Part shown: piece by piece, positions 33,066-41,273 of the stretch
Position numbering within the stretch: the first letter of the stretch is position 1
Layout: every line of letters starts with the position of its first letter
Origin: Ruminococcaceae bacterium UBA4871
GTDB taxonomy: Bacteria; Bacillota; Clostridia; Oscillospirales; Acutalibacteraceae
DNA: 45,456 nucleotides
Assembly (NCBI GenBank): GCA_002399445.1
Contig: DHDR01000012.1
Location: forward strand, 1,631 to 47,086
Direction: 5' to 3'
Made by a program: the position numbers and the translations under genes
The notes under the pieces: model-generated
Seen by the model: the letters and a program-made list of their open reading frames with translations, nothing else
Databases searched by the model: none
What the model was told of the DNA's origin: nothing

Positions 33066-33100
33066 ACTAAAAGTAGTTGAGGCTAACAAAGGAGAATATT

Positions 33101-33328
33101 ATGACATTGGATAAGCTTCCAATCGGTCAGCAGGCCGTGATTAAACAGGTAGGCGGAGAAGGCGCTTTGCGCCGACATATGCTGGAGATGGGTTTAACAC
33201 CGCACACAAAAGTTTCTGTGCGAAAAGTGGCCCCTATGGGGGACCCTATTCAGCTTGAACTGCGCGGCTATGAACTGACCTTACGTTTAGAGGATGCAAA
33301 AAATATTACTCTGGAGGATGAGACATGA
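33101..33328 (+). CDS. feoA: Ferrous iron transport protein FeoA
   Basis: A 75-residue SH3-like protein that assists FeoB. The typical pattern is seen: LDKLPIGQQAVIKQV, then RRHMLEMGLTPHTKVSVRKVAPMGDPIQLELRGYELTLR-like strands (shown here in parts), with LEMGLTPG-equivalent and MGDPI motifs. AAAGGAG lies just before ATG 33101; an in-frame upstream ATG has no such site. Its stop overlaps the feoB start (ATGA), indicating translational coupling and 1:1 expression. Confidence 0.95.
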   Translation: MTLDKLPIGQQAVIKQVGGEGALRRHMLEMGLTPHTKVSVRKVAPMGDPIQLELRGYELTLRLEDAKNITLEDET

Positions 33329-35325
33329 TTTTTGCTTTGGCAGGCAATCAAAACTGTGGGAAAACAACCCTTTTCAATCAACTGACGGGAAGCAATCAGC
33401 ATGTGGGAAATTTCCCCGGAGTCACGGTTGAACGAAAAGATGGTATCATCCGCGGGCATAAAGATGCAACAGTAGTTGATTTGCCGGGTATCTATTCCCT
33501 TTCCCCTTACACCAGTGAGGAAATTGTAACGCGGGACTTTATTTTGAAAAATCGACCGGATGGTATTCTTGACATTGTGGATGCTACCAATATTGAACGG
33601 AATCTATATTTAACTATGCAGTTAATTGAACTCAATTTGCCGATAGTTGTGTGTCTCAATATGATGGATGAGGTTCGAAATAACGGCGGTACCATACATA
33701 TTGATGCGCTCAGTAAGGAACTGGGTGTTCCGGTGGTACCGATTTCCGCCAGTAAAGATGAAGGTATTGATGAATTAATTGATGTGTTGATGGAAACAGC
33801 CGAAAAAAAACGAAGGCCACAACGAAAAGACTTTTGCTCTGGACCGGTTCACCGGTGTATTCATGCCGTTGCCCATTTAATTGAAGACCACGCACAGCGG
33901 CTGAGAGTTCCGGCATATTTTGCGGCAACTACATTAGTCGAAGGCGACAAGCCAATGCAGGATGCGCTGAAACTGAACGAAAATGAAATTGAAATGCTGG
34001 GGCATTCAGTTAAAGAAATGGAGCACGATATGAATACTGACCGCGAAGCGGCTATTGTTGATATGCGGTATTCTTTTATCGAGGCCCTTTGTAAAAACGC
34101 GGTTGTGAAGCCGAAGGAAAGCCTGGAACACCGGCGCAGTGTCCGGATTGATGCAGTGTTGACGAACAAATATGCGGCAATTCCCATTTTTCTTGGCATT
34201 ATGTTCCTGATTTTTTGGCTGACATTCAGTGTGATTGGCGCAGCACTAAGCGATCTGCTTACAATTGGAATTAATTTCGTAACCAATGCGGCAGCGGCTG
34301 GCCTGCAGGCTTATGGAATTAATCCTGTGGTGAAATCTCTGATTATTAATGGCATCTTTTCCGGCGTGGGCAGTGTGCTTTCCTTCCTGCCCACGATCGT
34401 CGTTCTGTTTTTCTTCCTGTCGATTCTGGAAGACAGTGGATATATGGCCCGCGTTGCGTTTGTGATGGACCGCATGCTGCGAAAAATCGGCCTTTCCGGC
34501 AGAAGTATCGTGTCGCTGCTGATTGGCTTTGGCTGTTCGGTTCCAGCGATTATGTCTACACGTACACTTTCCAGTGAACGCGACCGTAAGATGACGATTT
34601 TGCTCACGCCTTTTATGAGCTGCAGCGCAAAACTTCCGATTTATGCTGTCTTTACAATGGCTTTTTTCCCGAAATATAGGGCACTTGTTATGCTTTGTCT
34701 GTATGTGGGGGGAATGGCAATGGGCGTACTCAGTGCACTGCTAATGAAGCATACGATTTTCCGTGGAAACCCAGTTCCATTTGTGATGGAACTGCCCAAT
34801 TACCGCTTACCCAGCCCCCGCACAACTGGAATGTTGGTATGGGAAAAAGCAAAAGATTTTATCCAGCGTGCATTTACAGTCATTTTTCTCGCCTCTATCG
34901 TTATTTGGTTCCTGCAGACGTTTGACGTCAAATTAAATCCAGTATCCGGCAGCAGCAGCATGCTGGCGGATATCGGAAGATTCATTGCACCGATTTTTGC
35001 GCCGCTTGGTTTCTATGACTGGCGTGTTAGTACAGCATTATTGGCCGGTTTTACTGCCAAGGAAACGGTGGTCAGCACCTTTGCTGTGCTGACCGGCGCA
35101 ACGGGAGTTACGCTTCCGCACGTACTTTCCCACATGTTTACTCCACTTGCATGTATTTCGTTCCTTACCTTTACATTGCTGTATACACCATGTGTTGCTG
35201 CAATCAACGCGGTACGGCAGGAAATGGATTCCAGAATCTCCGCGCTTTCTGTAGTACTCTATCAGACGGGGCTTGCGTGGCTGACAGCATTTGTCGTTTA
35301 TCAGATTGGATCGTTTATTATTTGA
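33325..35325 (+). CDS. feoB: Ferrous iron transporter FeoB
   Basis: The 666-residue protein imports Fe2+. The N-terminal G-domain has GNQNCGKTT (residues 7-15), VTVE (switch I), DLPGIYSL (G3) and NMMD (G4, in place of the usual NxxD with another middle pair). A helical GDI/cytosolic segment (about 165-270) follows, then two Gate domains and the FeoB_C region with eight or so membrane helices. GFGCSVPAIM and PFMSCSAKLP hold the cysteines thought to line the pore. Length is standard for Firmicutes. It is coupled to feoA and followed by a small Cys-rich gene, the usual Gram-positive order. Confidence 0.98.
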   Translation: MIFALAGNQNCGKTTLFNQLTGSNQHVGNFPGVTVERKDGIIRGHKDATVVDLPGIYSLSPYTSEEIVTRDFILKNRPDGILDIVDATNIERNLYLTMQLIELNLPIVVCLNMMDEVRNNGGTIHIDALSKELGVPVVPISASKDEGIDELIDVLMETAEKKRRPQRKDFCSGPVHRCIHAVAHLIEDHAQRLRVPAYFAATTLVEGDKPMQDALKLNENEIEMLGHSVKEMEHDMNTDREAAIVDMRYSFIEALCKNAVVKPKESLEHRRSVRIDAVLTNKYAAIPIFLGIMFLIFWLTFSVIGAALSDLLTIGINFVTNAAAAGLQAYGINPVVKSLIINGIFSGVGSVLSFLPTIVVLFFFLSILEDSGYMARVAFVMDRMLRKIGLSGRSIVSLLIGFGCSVPAIMSTRTLSSERDRKMTILLTPFMSCSAKLPIYAVFTMAFFPKYRALVMLCLYVGGMAMGVLSALLMKHTIFRGNPVPFVMELPNYRLPSPRTTGMLVWEKAKDFIQRAFTVIFLASIVIWFLQTFDVKLNPVSGSSSMLADIGRFIAPIFAPLGFYDWRVSTALLAGFTAKETVVSTFAVLTGATGVTLPHVLSHMFTPLACISFLTFTLLYTPCVAAINAVRQEMDSRISALSVVLYQTGLAWLTAFVVYQIGSFII

Positions 35326-35347
35326 AACTGGAAGAGAGGTATATCGC

Positions 35348-35503
35348 ATGCAGATACAGGATGTCATCATTCTTCTCATTCTGGCAGTTTTGGCGGTTCT
35401 AGCCGGCTGCTTTTCATGGAAACACCGGAACAGCTGTTGCGGAAATTGTGCTGCATGCAGCAAATGCAGCCAATGCGGGAAAGAAAAAAACAAAAAAAGA
35501 TGA
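35348..35503 (+). CDS. FeoB-associated Cys-rich membrane peptide
   Basis: This 51-residue peptide has one N-terminal membrane helix (about residues 5-20), then a short basic turn and CCGNCAACSKCSQCGKEK with six cysteines in CxxC spacing. Such peptides are common downstream of feoB in Firmicutes and Bacteroidetes and may ligate iron or act like FeoC; the role is not proven. ATG 35348 has GAGAGG about ten bases upstream. The gene is 22 bases after the feoB stop and ahead of a strong terminator, so it is part of the feo operon. Confidence 0.9.
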   Translation: MQIQDVIILLILAVLAVLAGCFSWKHRNSCCGNCAACSKCSQCGKEKNKKR

Positions 35504-35578
35504 ACGGTTTTTGGCAGCGGAGGAATACCACCTTACTGTTTCTGCATAATCAAACAGGCTTGAGATGAAATTTACGGT

Positions 35579-35608
35579 AAAAAGCTGTGGTGAATCCACA
35601 GCTTTTTT
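35579..35608 (+). terminator. Terminator of the feo operon
   Basis: AAAAAGCTGTGG (35579-35590), loop TGAAT, CCACAGCTTTTTT (35596-35608). Confidence 0.92.
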
Positions 35609-35618
35609 ATAAAACAAA

Positions 35619-35636
35619 TTGTTAATAGTTTAACAA
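35619..35636 (+). promoter_or_regulatory. Rex operator upstream of ldh
   Basis: TTGTTAATAGTTTAACAA is an exact match to the Rex consensus TTGTTAA-N4-TTAACAA. Rex represses fermentation genes until the NADH/NAD+ ratio rises. It lies about 125 bases before the L-lactate dehydrogenase start, next to the best promoter candidates. Confidence 0.85.
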
Positions 35637-35639
35637 CTT

Positions 35640-35667
35640 TTTACAGGAAGTCTTGAATGTGTAGAAA
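35640..35667 (+). promoter_or_regulatory. Possible ldh promoter
   Basis: TTTACA (35640-35645), 16 bases, TAGAAA (35662-35667). An alternative is TTAACA (35630-35635) inside the Rex box with TTGAAT (35653-35658), spaced 17. Either would be blocked by bound Rex; neither is strong. Confidence 0.4.
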
Positions 35668-35762
35668 AAAGAGATTAAGATGGATTTGTATGGATAGGAA
35701 GAAATTGGTTCATACTGTGAATAGAATCATCTTATCTTAAGGTTGAAGGAGGTACATGTAAA

Positions 35763-36701
35763 ATGATAAATTTGCAGAGATGTGCAATTATCGGATGCGG
35801 TTCCGTTGGGGCTACTTCAGCTTTCACTTTGATGGAAAGCGGCCTTTTCAATGAAATGGTTTTGATCGATGTGAATCATGAGAAGGCAGAGGGAGAAGCA
35901 ATGGATCTGAGTCATGGGCTTGCGTTTACACAGCCGATGGAAATCACTGCAGGCAGTTATGAAGATGTAAAAGATGCAGGAATTATCATCATTACTGCCG
36001 GAGCTGGACAAAAGCCGGGAGAAACGCGTATGGACCTGGTGCACAAGAATGTTGGAATTTTTAAGAATATCATTCCTGAAATTATCAAGTACAACCAAAA
36101 TGCGATTTTGCTGGTTGTTGCTAATCCAGTGGATATTCTAACATGGGTTACCTATAAGCTTTCCGGTTATCCGGCAGCAAGAGTCCTCGGCAGCGGCACA
36201 GTGCTGGATACTGCCCGGCTCAAATATCTGCTTGGCCGTCATTTGGGTGTAGATCCGCGCAATATACATGCCTTTATTATTGGAGAGCATGGGGACAGTG
36301 AACTGGCGGTTTGGAGTAATGCAAATGTCAATAGTGTCCCTCTTAATGAATTCTGTGAATTGTGTGGTTACAAGGAACACCGTAAAAATCGCCAGAGGCT
36401 TTATGAGAAAGTAAAAAACAGTGCTTATCGGATTATCGAAAAGAAAGGAGCCACCTATTATGGAATTGCACTAGCTGTGCGGCGGATATGCGAATGTATC
36501 GTTCGTGATGAACACAGTATTTTGCCAGTCAGCAGTTTAATTCAGGGGCACTTTGGCTTGTCCGATTTATGTATGAGTGTTCCGACGATTGTTGGTAATA
36601 AAGGCGTAGAACGGATTTTAGACATTAATTTGAATCAGGATGAGCAGATGGAACTGGAACGTTCAGCATCAGAACTTAAGAAAGTGTTAGCAGAGATTTG
36701 A
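35763..36701 (+). CDS. ldh: L-lactate dehydrogenase
   Basis: The 312-residue enzyme reduces pyruvate to L-lactate with NADH. It has the nucleotide motif GCGSVG (11-16) and Asp36 for NAD selectivity. Gln83 in AGAGQKPGETR marks lactate rather than malate dehydrogenase. Arg89, Asp149 with Arg152, and catalytic His176 in GEHGDSE are all present. AAGGAGG (35746-35752) lies ten bases before ATG 35763. A Rex box upstream predicts induction when NADH accumulates. No clear GC-rich terminator is seen, only a weak AT-rich stem near 36717-36740. Confidence 0.95.
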   Translation: MINLQRCAIIGCGSVGATSAFTLMESGLFNEMVLIDVNHEKAEGEAMDLSHGLAFTQPMEITAGSYEDVKDAGIIIITAGAGQKPGETRMDLVHKNVGIFKNIIPEIIKYNQNAILLVVANPVDILTWVTYKLSGYPAARVLGSGTVLDTARLKYLLGRHLGVDPRNIHAFIIGEHGDSELAVWSNANVNSVPLNEFCELCGYKEHRKNRQRLYEKVKNSAYRIIEKKGATYYGIALAVRRICECIVRDEHSILPVSSLIQGHFGLSDLCMSVPTIVGNKGVERILDINLNQDEQMELERSASELKKVLAEI

Positions 36702-36880
36702 CCTTGATTTTTGTTTAGAAAAAGCATAATTTTTTCTATATATGGTTTCTATTTTGTGAAAGTATTCCATAAATCAAAGAAAAAGTTCACAGAAAGCGAC
36801 ACTTGTCTCGGGGACAGATTTGTGCTAGTCTCCAAAGTTGTTTCCAAAATTCAATTTTTGCTTATGAATGCTTTGATTTA

Positions 36881-36889
36881 TGTTATAAT
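36881..36889 (+). promoter_or_regulatory. Extended -10 promoter of the Dabb gene
   Basis: TGTTATAAT fits TGnTATAAT; the nearest -35 (TTGCTT, 36858-36863) is at an over-long 20-base spacing. Confidence 0.55.
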
Positions 36890-36972
36890 GGCAAGTAACG
36901 GCGAAAGCCAGCGCCCAATTTGCATATGGCTCATGCCGAATTCGACTGAATGACAAAGGAGGTAAACGCATC

Positions 36973-37281
36973 ATGGTAAAACACATTGTACTGTGGAAAT
37001 TGAACGAATCACAGCGTGGAAATGCAGCCGGAGTGGCTGCAAGCCTGCGCAGCCGGTTTAAATCTTTGCTGGGTGTTGTGGATGGCCTCACTGCTATCGA
37101 AGTCGGCTTGAACTACAAAAGCGGTGATTATGATTTGTGCTTGATTGCAGATTTTTCTGATAAAGGTGCAGAGGCAGCTTATCAGAACCATCCGGAACAT
37201 TTAAAGATTAAAAAACTGGTTCACAGCCTTGTTTGTGCACGGACTTCATTTGATTATGAATACACTGTTGCCACTGCCTGA
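36973..37281 (+). CDS. Dabb (stress-responsive A/B barrel) domain protein
   Basis: This 102-residue protein is a single alpha/beta-barrel domain: it begins MVKHIVLWKL, has GLNY-KSGDYDLCLIADF in the middle and NHPEHLKIKKLV near the end, all typical of Dabb proteins. These form dimers; in bacteria most have no known function. GGAGG lies about nine bases before ATG 36973. It is monocistronic between ldh and the spoIIIA operon and ends at a very stable terminator. Confidence 0.92.
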   Translation: MVKHIVLWKLNESQRGNAAGVAASLRSRFKSLLGVVDGLTAIEVGLNYKSGDYDLCLIADFSDKGAEAAYQNHPEHLKIKKLVHSLVCARTSFDYEYTVATA

Positions 37282-37298
37282 AACAATCCAATAGAGTG

Positions 37299-37343
37299 GT
37301 CCCACAGAGCTTGTAGAGATACAAGTCCTGTGGGACTTTTTTT
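37299..37343 (+). terminator. Terminator after the Dabb gene
   Basis: GTCCCACAG (37299-37307) pairs with CTGTGGGAC (37328-37336), extended by CTTGT/ACAAG, then seven Ts. Confidence 0.95.
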
Positions 37344-37428
37344 GCCCGATTTGCTTGCCGATGGCACAGTTCTAAGTGCGATTTGCTGTTCATAGGATAT
37401 AGGGATATGCGAAAGGTGGGACAACCAA

Positions 37429-38442
37429 ATGGATCAAAAAAAGGAAAACGCGTGTCGGTTTAATCAGGCAGCTTCTGCCATGTGTCCACGCATAAAATAC
37501 CTGTTACTGCAGCTGCCGGAAGCAGTTCGGGCGGAAACTTCAGAAATCAGATTGCGGGTAAACAAACCAATTTCTCTTTGGAGTAGCGGTAGTACATGGT
37601 TTTTGACAGAAAACGGTGTGACACTGTTACCGGAAAGGGGAATTCGTGCAGAAAAAGCAGATATTTATGAGAGCTTTCGTATTCTGTGCAGCTACTCCGT
37701 TTACAGTCATCAGGAGCAAATTTGTGAGGGCTATGTGACCCTGCATGGGGGACACCGTGTGGGACTTGGCGGTACAGCAGTCATGCATGGCAATATGATT
37801 ACTGGAATGAAGGATATTACATCCCTCAATATCCGTGTCGCAAGGCAAATGAATGGATGTGCGGATCAACTTTTGCAAATGGTCGGAAATCTGAATGGAG
37901 GGCTTTTGCTGGCTGGTCCGCCGGCTTCAGGGAAAACCACATTGCTGCGTGATATTGCACGGCAGCTTTCAAGCGGAGTGTTTGACCGAATTAATAAGGT
38001 TACTGTTGTGGATGAGCGCGGTGAAATCTGCGGGGCCTGTCAAGGGGAGTATGGAAATGATTTAGGACCTTGCTGCGATGTATTGGATGGCTTTCCAAAG
38101 GCAACGGGCATGTTGTTTGCGCTGCGTTCCCTTTCACCGGAATATATCATTTGCGATGAGCTAGGTACGCAGCAGGAAACGGATGCACTGGTGCAAAGTG
38201 TAAATGCAGGCACAGCGGTGATTGCTAGTATTCATGCAGGCAGCTTCTCGGAACTGACAGCGCGGGCACAGGCGCGGGCATTGCTGCAAAGCGGTGCGTT
38301 TGCAAGGGTGGCATTACTGGAGCGCGGAAAGCCTGGCCGGGTTAAAGCACTGGTGAAAGCGGGTGATTTGCTTGCTCAAACTGGTGGGGGCTGTGTGTCT
38401 GATTTTTGCGGGGGCAGCGGCGGGCTGTCTGCAAGCGCGTAA
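37429..38442 (+). CDS. spoIIIAA: Stage III sporulation protein AA (secretion-type ATPase)
   Basis: The 337-residue protein is the ATPase of the SpoIIIA-SpoIIQ channel that links mother cell and forespore. It has Walker A GPPASGKTT (163-171) and Walker B YIICDELG (239-246), with an N-terminal domain ahead of it. The C-terminal 24 residues or so, rich in Gly and Ser, lie in the overlap with spoIIIAB and look like an extension beyond the usual end. AAAGGTGGG is about eight bases before ATG 37429. In known spore formers this operon is transcribed by sigma-E in the mother cell; no convincing sigma-E promoter could be fixed here. Confidence 0.95.
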   Translation: MDQKKENACRFNQAASAMCPRIKYLLLQLPEAVRAETSEIRLRVNKPISLWSSGSTWFLTENGVTLLPERGIRAEKADIYESFRILCSYSVYSHQEQICEGYVTLHGGHRVGLGGTAVMHGNMITGMKDITSLNIRVARQMNGCADQLLQMVGNLNGGLLLAGPPASGKTTLLRDIARQLSSGVFDRINKVTVVDERGEICGACQGEYGNDLGPCCDVLDGFPKATGMLFALRSLSPEYIICDELGTQQETDALVQSVNAGTAVIASIHAGSFSELTARAQARALLQSGAFARVALLERGKPGRVKALVKAGDLLAQTGGGCVSDFCGGSGGLSASA

Positions 38443-38857
38443 GCTGCGGGAGCGCCGAGACCAGCTGCGGGCCTTTCTGAAATTTCTCAGTGAAGCCAAG
38501 ACGGAAATTGCATTTGCAGCCGTACCAGTGGATGAAATTTTAGAGCGGTATGGCAGGTGTCTGCATTTCCTTGCTCCTTATTTTTATGCAAGGGAAAGTG
38601 GAAAAGAATTTACACAGGCATGGAAGGCAGCTGCCGATTCCCGCACGCTTTCACCGCGTGACCGTACGTTGCTGCGTGATTTTGGTAACGGATTTGGAGC
38701 AACGGATATGCAGGGGCAGCAGGCCCATTGCTCGCTTTATGAAGAAATGACGCGTAAGGAGCTGGAGGACGCGGAAGAGGATTATCGAAAAAAAGGAAGA
38801 CTTTATCGGATGCTGGGTGTCTGTGCAGGCGCAATGCTGGCACTGGTGCTGATATAA
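38372..38857 (+). CDS. spoIIIAB: Stage III sporulation protein AB
   Basis: From TTG 38372 the protein has 161 residues and begins MLKLVGAV, the canonical family start; a GTG nine bases upstream (38363) is possible. It has one membrane helix at each end with a charged helical domain between, as in B. subtilis SpoIIIAB, a component of the mother-cell side of the channel. The gene overlaps spoIIIAA by about 70 bases in another frame, unusually long for this operon. No strong ribosome binding site is seen, so coupling to spoIIIAA translation is likely. Confidence 0.9.
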   Translation: MLKLVGAVCLIFAGAAAGCLQARKLRERRDQLRAFLKFLSEAKTEIAFAAVPVDEILERYGRCLHFLAPYFYARESGKEFTQAWKAAADSRTLSPRDRTLLRDFGNGFGATDMQGQQAHCSLYEEMTRKELEDAEEDYRKKGRLYRMLGVCAGAMLALVLI

Positions 38858-38905
38858 AAATGCAGACAGCGATCCCGCTGTCTACGGAAATCGGAGGGAC
38901 ATTGC

Positions 38906-39100
38906 ATGAATGTGGACCTGATCTTCAAAATTGCTGCAATTGGAATTATTGTTGCTGTACTTAATCAGCTTTTAATCCGCTCTGGAAGAGAAGAGCAGGC
39001 GATGATGACAACCCTGGCGGGGTTGATTGTTGTATTGATGATGATTATTCAGCAGATTAGCGTCCTGTTCAGCACGATTAAGTCTACCTTTGGGCTTTAA
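38906..39100 (+). CDS. spoIIIAC: Stage III sporulation protein AC
   Basis: This 64-residue protein has two membrane helices separated by a short charged turn (RSGREEQA), the family form. It is a small membrane subunit of the feeding-tube channel. GGAGGG lies eight bases before ATG 38906. The 48-base gap from spoIIIAB is the largest within the AA-AG part of the operon. Confidence 0.93.
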   Translation: MNVDLIFKIAAIGIIVAVLNQLLIRSGREEQAMMTTLAGLIVVLMMIIQQISVLFSTIKSTFGL

Positions 39101-39102
39101 CA

Positions 39103-39492
39103 ATGAATATCGCTGGAATTGCGGGCATCGCACTGATTGCTGCAGTATTTGCTGTCCTGCTGCGCCGGAGCAATGGAGAATACGCAATGGTGCTGCGTAT
39201 TGCGGCTGGAATTTTGATTGTTCTGGAAATTCTGCAGGCAGTCGTGCCTGCTCTGCAGCAGATTACCAGTTTGCTTGGAGTGGCGGGAATTAACAGCGAA
39301 TACAGCAGCATTCTTTTACGCACTCTGGGGGTAACATTTCTCACGCAGTTTGCGGCAGATGCTTGCAGAGATGCCGGAGAAAGGGCTCTTGCCAGTAAAG
39401 TGGAACTTGCCGGCAGGGTAAGCATCTTAGTACTGGCATTACCGCTTTTTGCAAAAGTGGCTTCTATCGCAGCGGCGCTTGTGGCAAAGTAG
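39103..39492 (+). CDS. spoIIIAD: Stage III sporulation protein AD
   Basis: The 129-residue protein has three to four membrane helices and resembles SpoIIIAD, which shares a fold type with SpoIIIAC. ATG 39103 comes two bases after the spoIIIAC stop and has no visible ribosome binding site (the preceding bases are CTTTGGGCTTTAACA), so it probably relies on translational coupling. LLRTLGVTFLTQFAADACRDAGE near residue 67-90 is a conserved family segment. Confidence 0.93.
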   Translation: MNIAGIAGIALIAAVFAVLLRRSNGEYAMVLRIAAGILIVLEILQAVVPALQQITSLLGVAGINSEYSSILLRTLGVTFLTQFAADACRDAGERALASKVELAGRVSILVLALPLFAKVASIAAALVAK

Positions 39493-39501
39493 GGGGAAAG
39501 G

Positions 39502-40815
39502 ATGAAAAAATTCAGGAGAGCTATGCATCTGCATGGGGAAAAAGTGAACAGATTTGTCACACATAGACGGAAAATGCACAAGAAAAATTCGCCCCATTAT
39601 GTTGGTAAAAGACTTGACAGAAATGACCGCCGCAAAGACTGCCTGCCCGCAGTTCTCCGTCTGCTGACAGCACTTTTTCTGCTTTTCATAATTTTCCTGT
39701 GCTGCAGTCCATCCTGCTGTGCTGCAGACGCTGCTCTTTCTTCAAGCAATACGCAGAATTACTATGCAGAACAGTTTCAAAAGAGTGGTGCAGACCATTT
39801 GCCGGACAAGCTGCCGGAAGAAACCAAGCAGCAGCTTTCCAGAATGGGCGTAGATACCGGAAATTTTCAAAGCATTGGGAATTTAACACCGAAGGCTTTT
39901 TTTTCGGCGATATTTGGCATTGCGGGGATGGAGGGGGAAGGTCCGCTGAAAGCAGCAGGGATGTGTCTGGGTGTTATCCTTCTGTGTGCCCTGATTAATT
40001 CTATGAAGCTTTCGTTTGGAAATCGTCCGCTGGGAGGTGTGGCAGGTGTTATTGCGGCTCTTTGCATCTGTATCGGCATTATTGAGCCGATTGTTGAGGT
40101 GCTTGTGCGGGCGGCGTCTGTGATTAAGACTGCATGTGGCTTTACGCTGGCTGCGGTGCCGGTTACAGCGGCTGTTTTAGCGGCGCTTGGTCGGCCTGCT
40201 TCAGCTGCTTCCATGCAGATTATGCTGACCACAGCGGGCAATCTTGTGCAAATTCTTTCCGCTTGTGTCTTTGCACCCGGCATGAAAATTTATCTGGCCA
40301 TGGAAATTGCGTCGTCTGTTTCCCCTGATGTGAATCTTGACGGAATCTGCAAGTTCTTTGGCAAAGCGGTTAAATGGTTGCTGGGCCTTTCGATGACGCT
40401 CTTTACAGGCCTGCTGAGCGTGCGTGGGCTGGTTGCAGGCGGGGCAGATACATTGACTTCCCGTACAGCGCGGTTTGTCGTCAGCAGTGCGGTGCCGGTG
40501 GTTGGCAGTGCATTAAGTGATGCTCTGCGGACGGTGGCCGGATGTGTGGAAATGCTTCGATCCGGTATCGGAGGATTTGCGCTGCTGGCATTGTTGATTC
40601 TGTTTTTGCCAACCATACTCAGCTGTTTGATTTGGATGCTGACGCTGACGCTCTGTGCGGCTGTTGGTGAAGTCTTTTCTTTAAAGGAAGTGACAACACT
40701 GCTCCGTTCCTGCAGCAGTGTTTTGGAAGTCCTGCTGGCAGTGCTGCTCTGTTCCATGACAGTGCTGATTATTTCCAGTGTTGTGCTGCTTATGATGGGT
40801 GGCGGTTCTGCATGA
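39502..40815 (+). CDS. spoIIIAE: Stage III sporulation protein AE
   Basis: The 437-residue protein is the large polytopic membrane subunit of the SpoIIIA channel. A signal-like hydrophobic segment (about residues 55-75) ends at CCAADAAL. Six to eight further helices follow from about residue 150, with the Ala/Gly-rich PVTAAVLAALGRPASAASMQ segment typical of the family. An uncommonly long, very basic N-terminal stretch of about 50 residues precedes the first hydrophobic segment; no better internal start with a ribosome binding site was found. G-rich AGGGGGAAAGG precedes ATG 39502. The stop overlaps the next start (ATGA). Confidence 0.93.
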   Translation: MKKFRRAMHLHGEKVNRFVTHRRKMHKKNSPHYVGKRLDRNDRRKDCLPAVLRLLTALFLLFIIFLCCSPSCCAADAALSSSNTQNYYAEQFQKSGADHLPDKLPEETKQQLSRMGVDTGNFQSIGNLTPKAFFSAIFGIAGMEGEGPLKAAGMCLGVILLCALINSMKLSFGNRPLGGVAGVIAALCICIGIIEPIVEVLVRAASVIKTACGFTLAAVPVTAAVLAALGRPASAASMQIMLTTAGNLVQILSACVFAPGMKIYLAMEIASSVSPDVNLDGICKFFGKAVKWLLGLSMTLFTGLLSVRGLVAGGADTLTSRTARFVVSSAVPVVGSALSDALRTVAGCVEMLRSGIGGFALLALLILFLPTILSCLIWMLTLTLCAAVGEVFSLKEVTTLLRSCSSVLEVLLAVLLCSMTVLIISSVVLLMMGGGSA

Positions 40816-41273
40816 TTCGGGCATGGGCAGGTGGTCTGTGTGCGCTGGCGGTTGCGGCAGCAATGGTACGCATTCTGGCGCCGGATGGTTCGATGGGGAA
40901 AATGCTGAAGCTGATTGTGGGGGCCATGGCGCTGTGTGTAATTATTGGACCATTGCTCAAATTGACGCCCCAAAATTTTTCGACACTTCAACAGCTTCCA
41001 GAAACTTCAGCATCGTCTGACTTTTCAGCGTTAGTGGAAAGCCAAATGCAGACGGCAATGGAAAAGCAGGGGGAAACTGTGGCTGCGGCTGTACTGAAAA
41101 ATGCGAAGATTTCATATAAAGAAATTAAGGTTATGATGGATACTTCACAGCCTCAGAACATACATATTACAAAAGTAATCGTTACCTTGTGTGACGGTAC
41201 GCAAAAAGCGCGTGCAGAATCTTTGTTAAAACAAGCCTTGGGAACAGCAGTGGAGGTGAAAATCAGTGGATGA
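40812..41273 (+). CDS. spoIIIAF: Stage III sporulation protein AF
   Basis: The 153-residue protein has two N-terminal membrane helices (about 5-22 and 33-50) and a soluble C-terminal domain that resembles the ring-building motif fold of type III secretion proteins. It overlaps spoIIIAE by four bases and spoIIIAG by eight, so translation is coupled on both sides. Confidence 0.92.
   Translation: MIRAWAGGLCALAVAAAMVRILAPDGSMGKMLKLIVGAMALCVIIGPLLKLTPQNFSTLQQLPETSASSDFSALVESQMQTAMEKQGETVAAAVLKNAKISYKEIKVMMDTSQPQNIHITKVIVTLCDGTQKARAESLLKQALGTAVEVKISG

Noticed and set aside
37381..37410. Sigma-E promoter for spoIIIAA (CATAGGAT at about 37391)
   Set aside because: The -10 matches only partly and no ATATT-like -35 sits at the right distance; kept as unproven.
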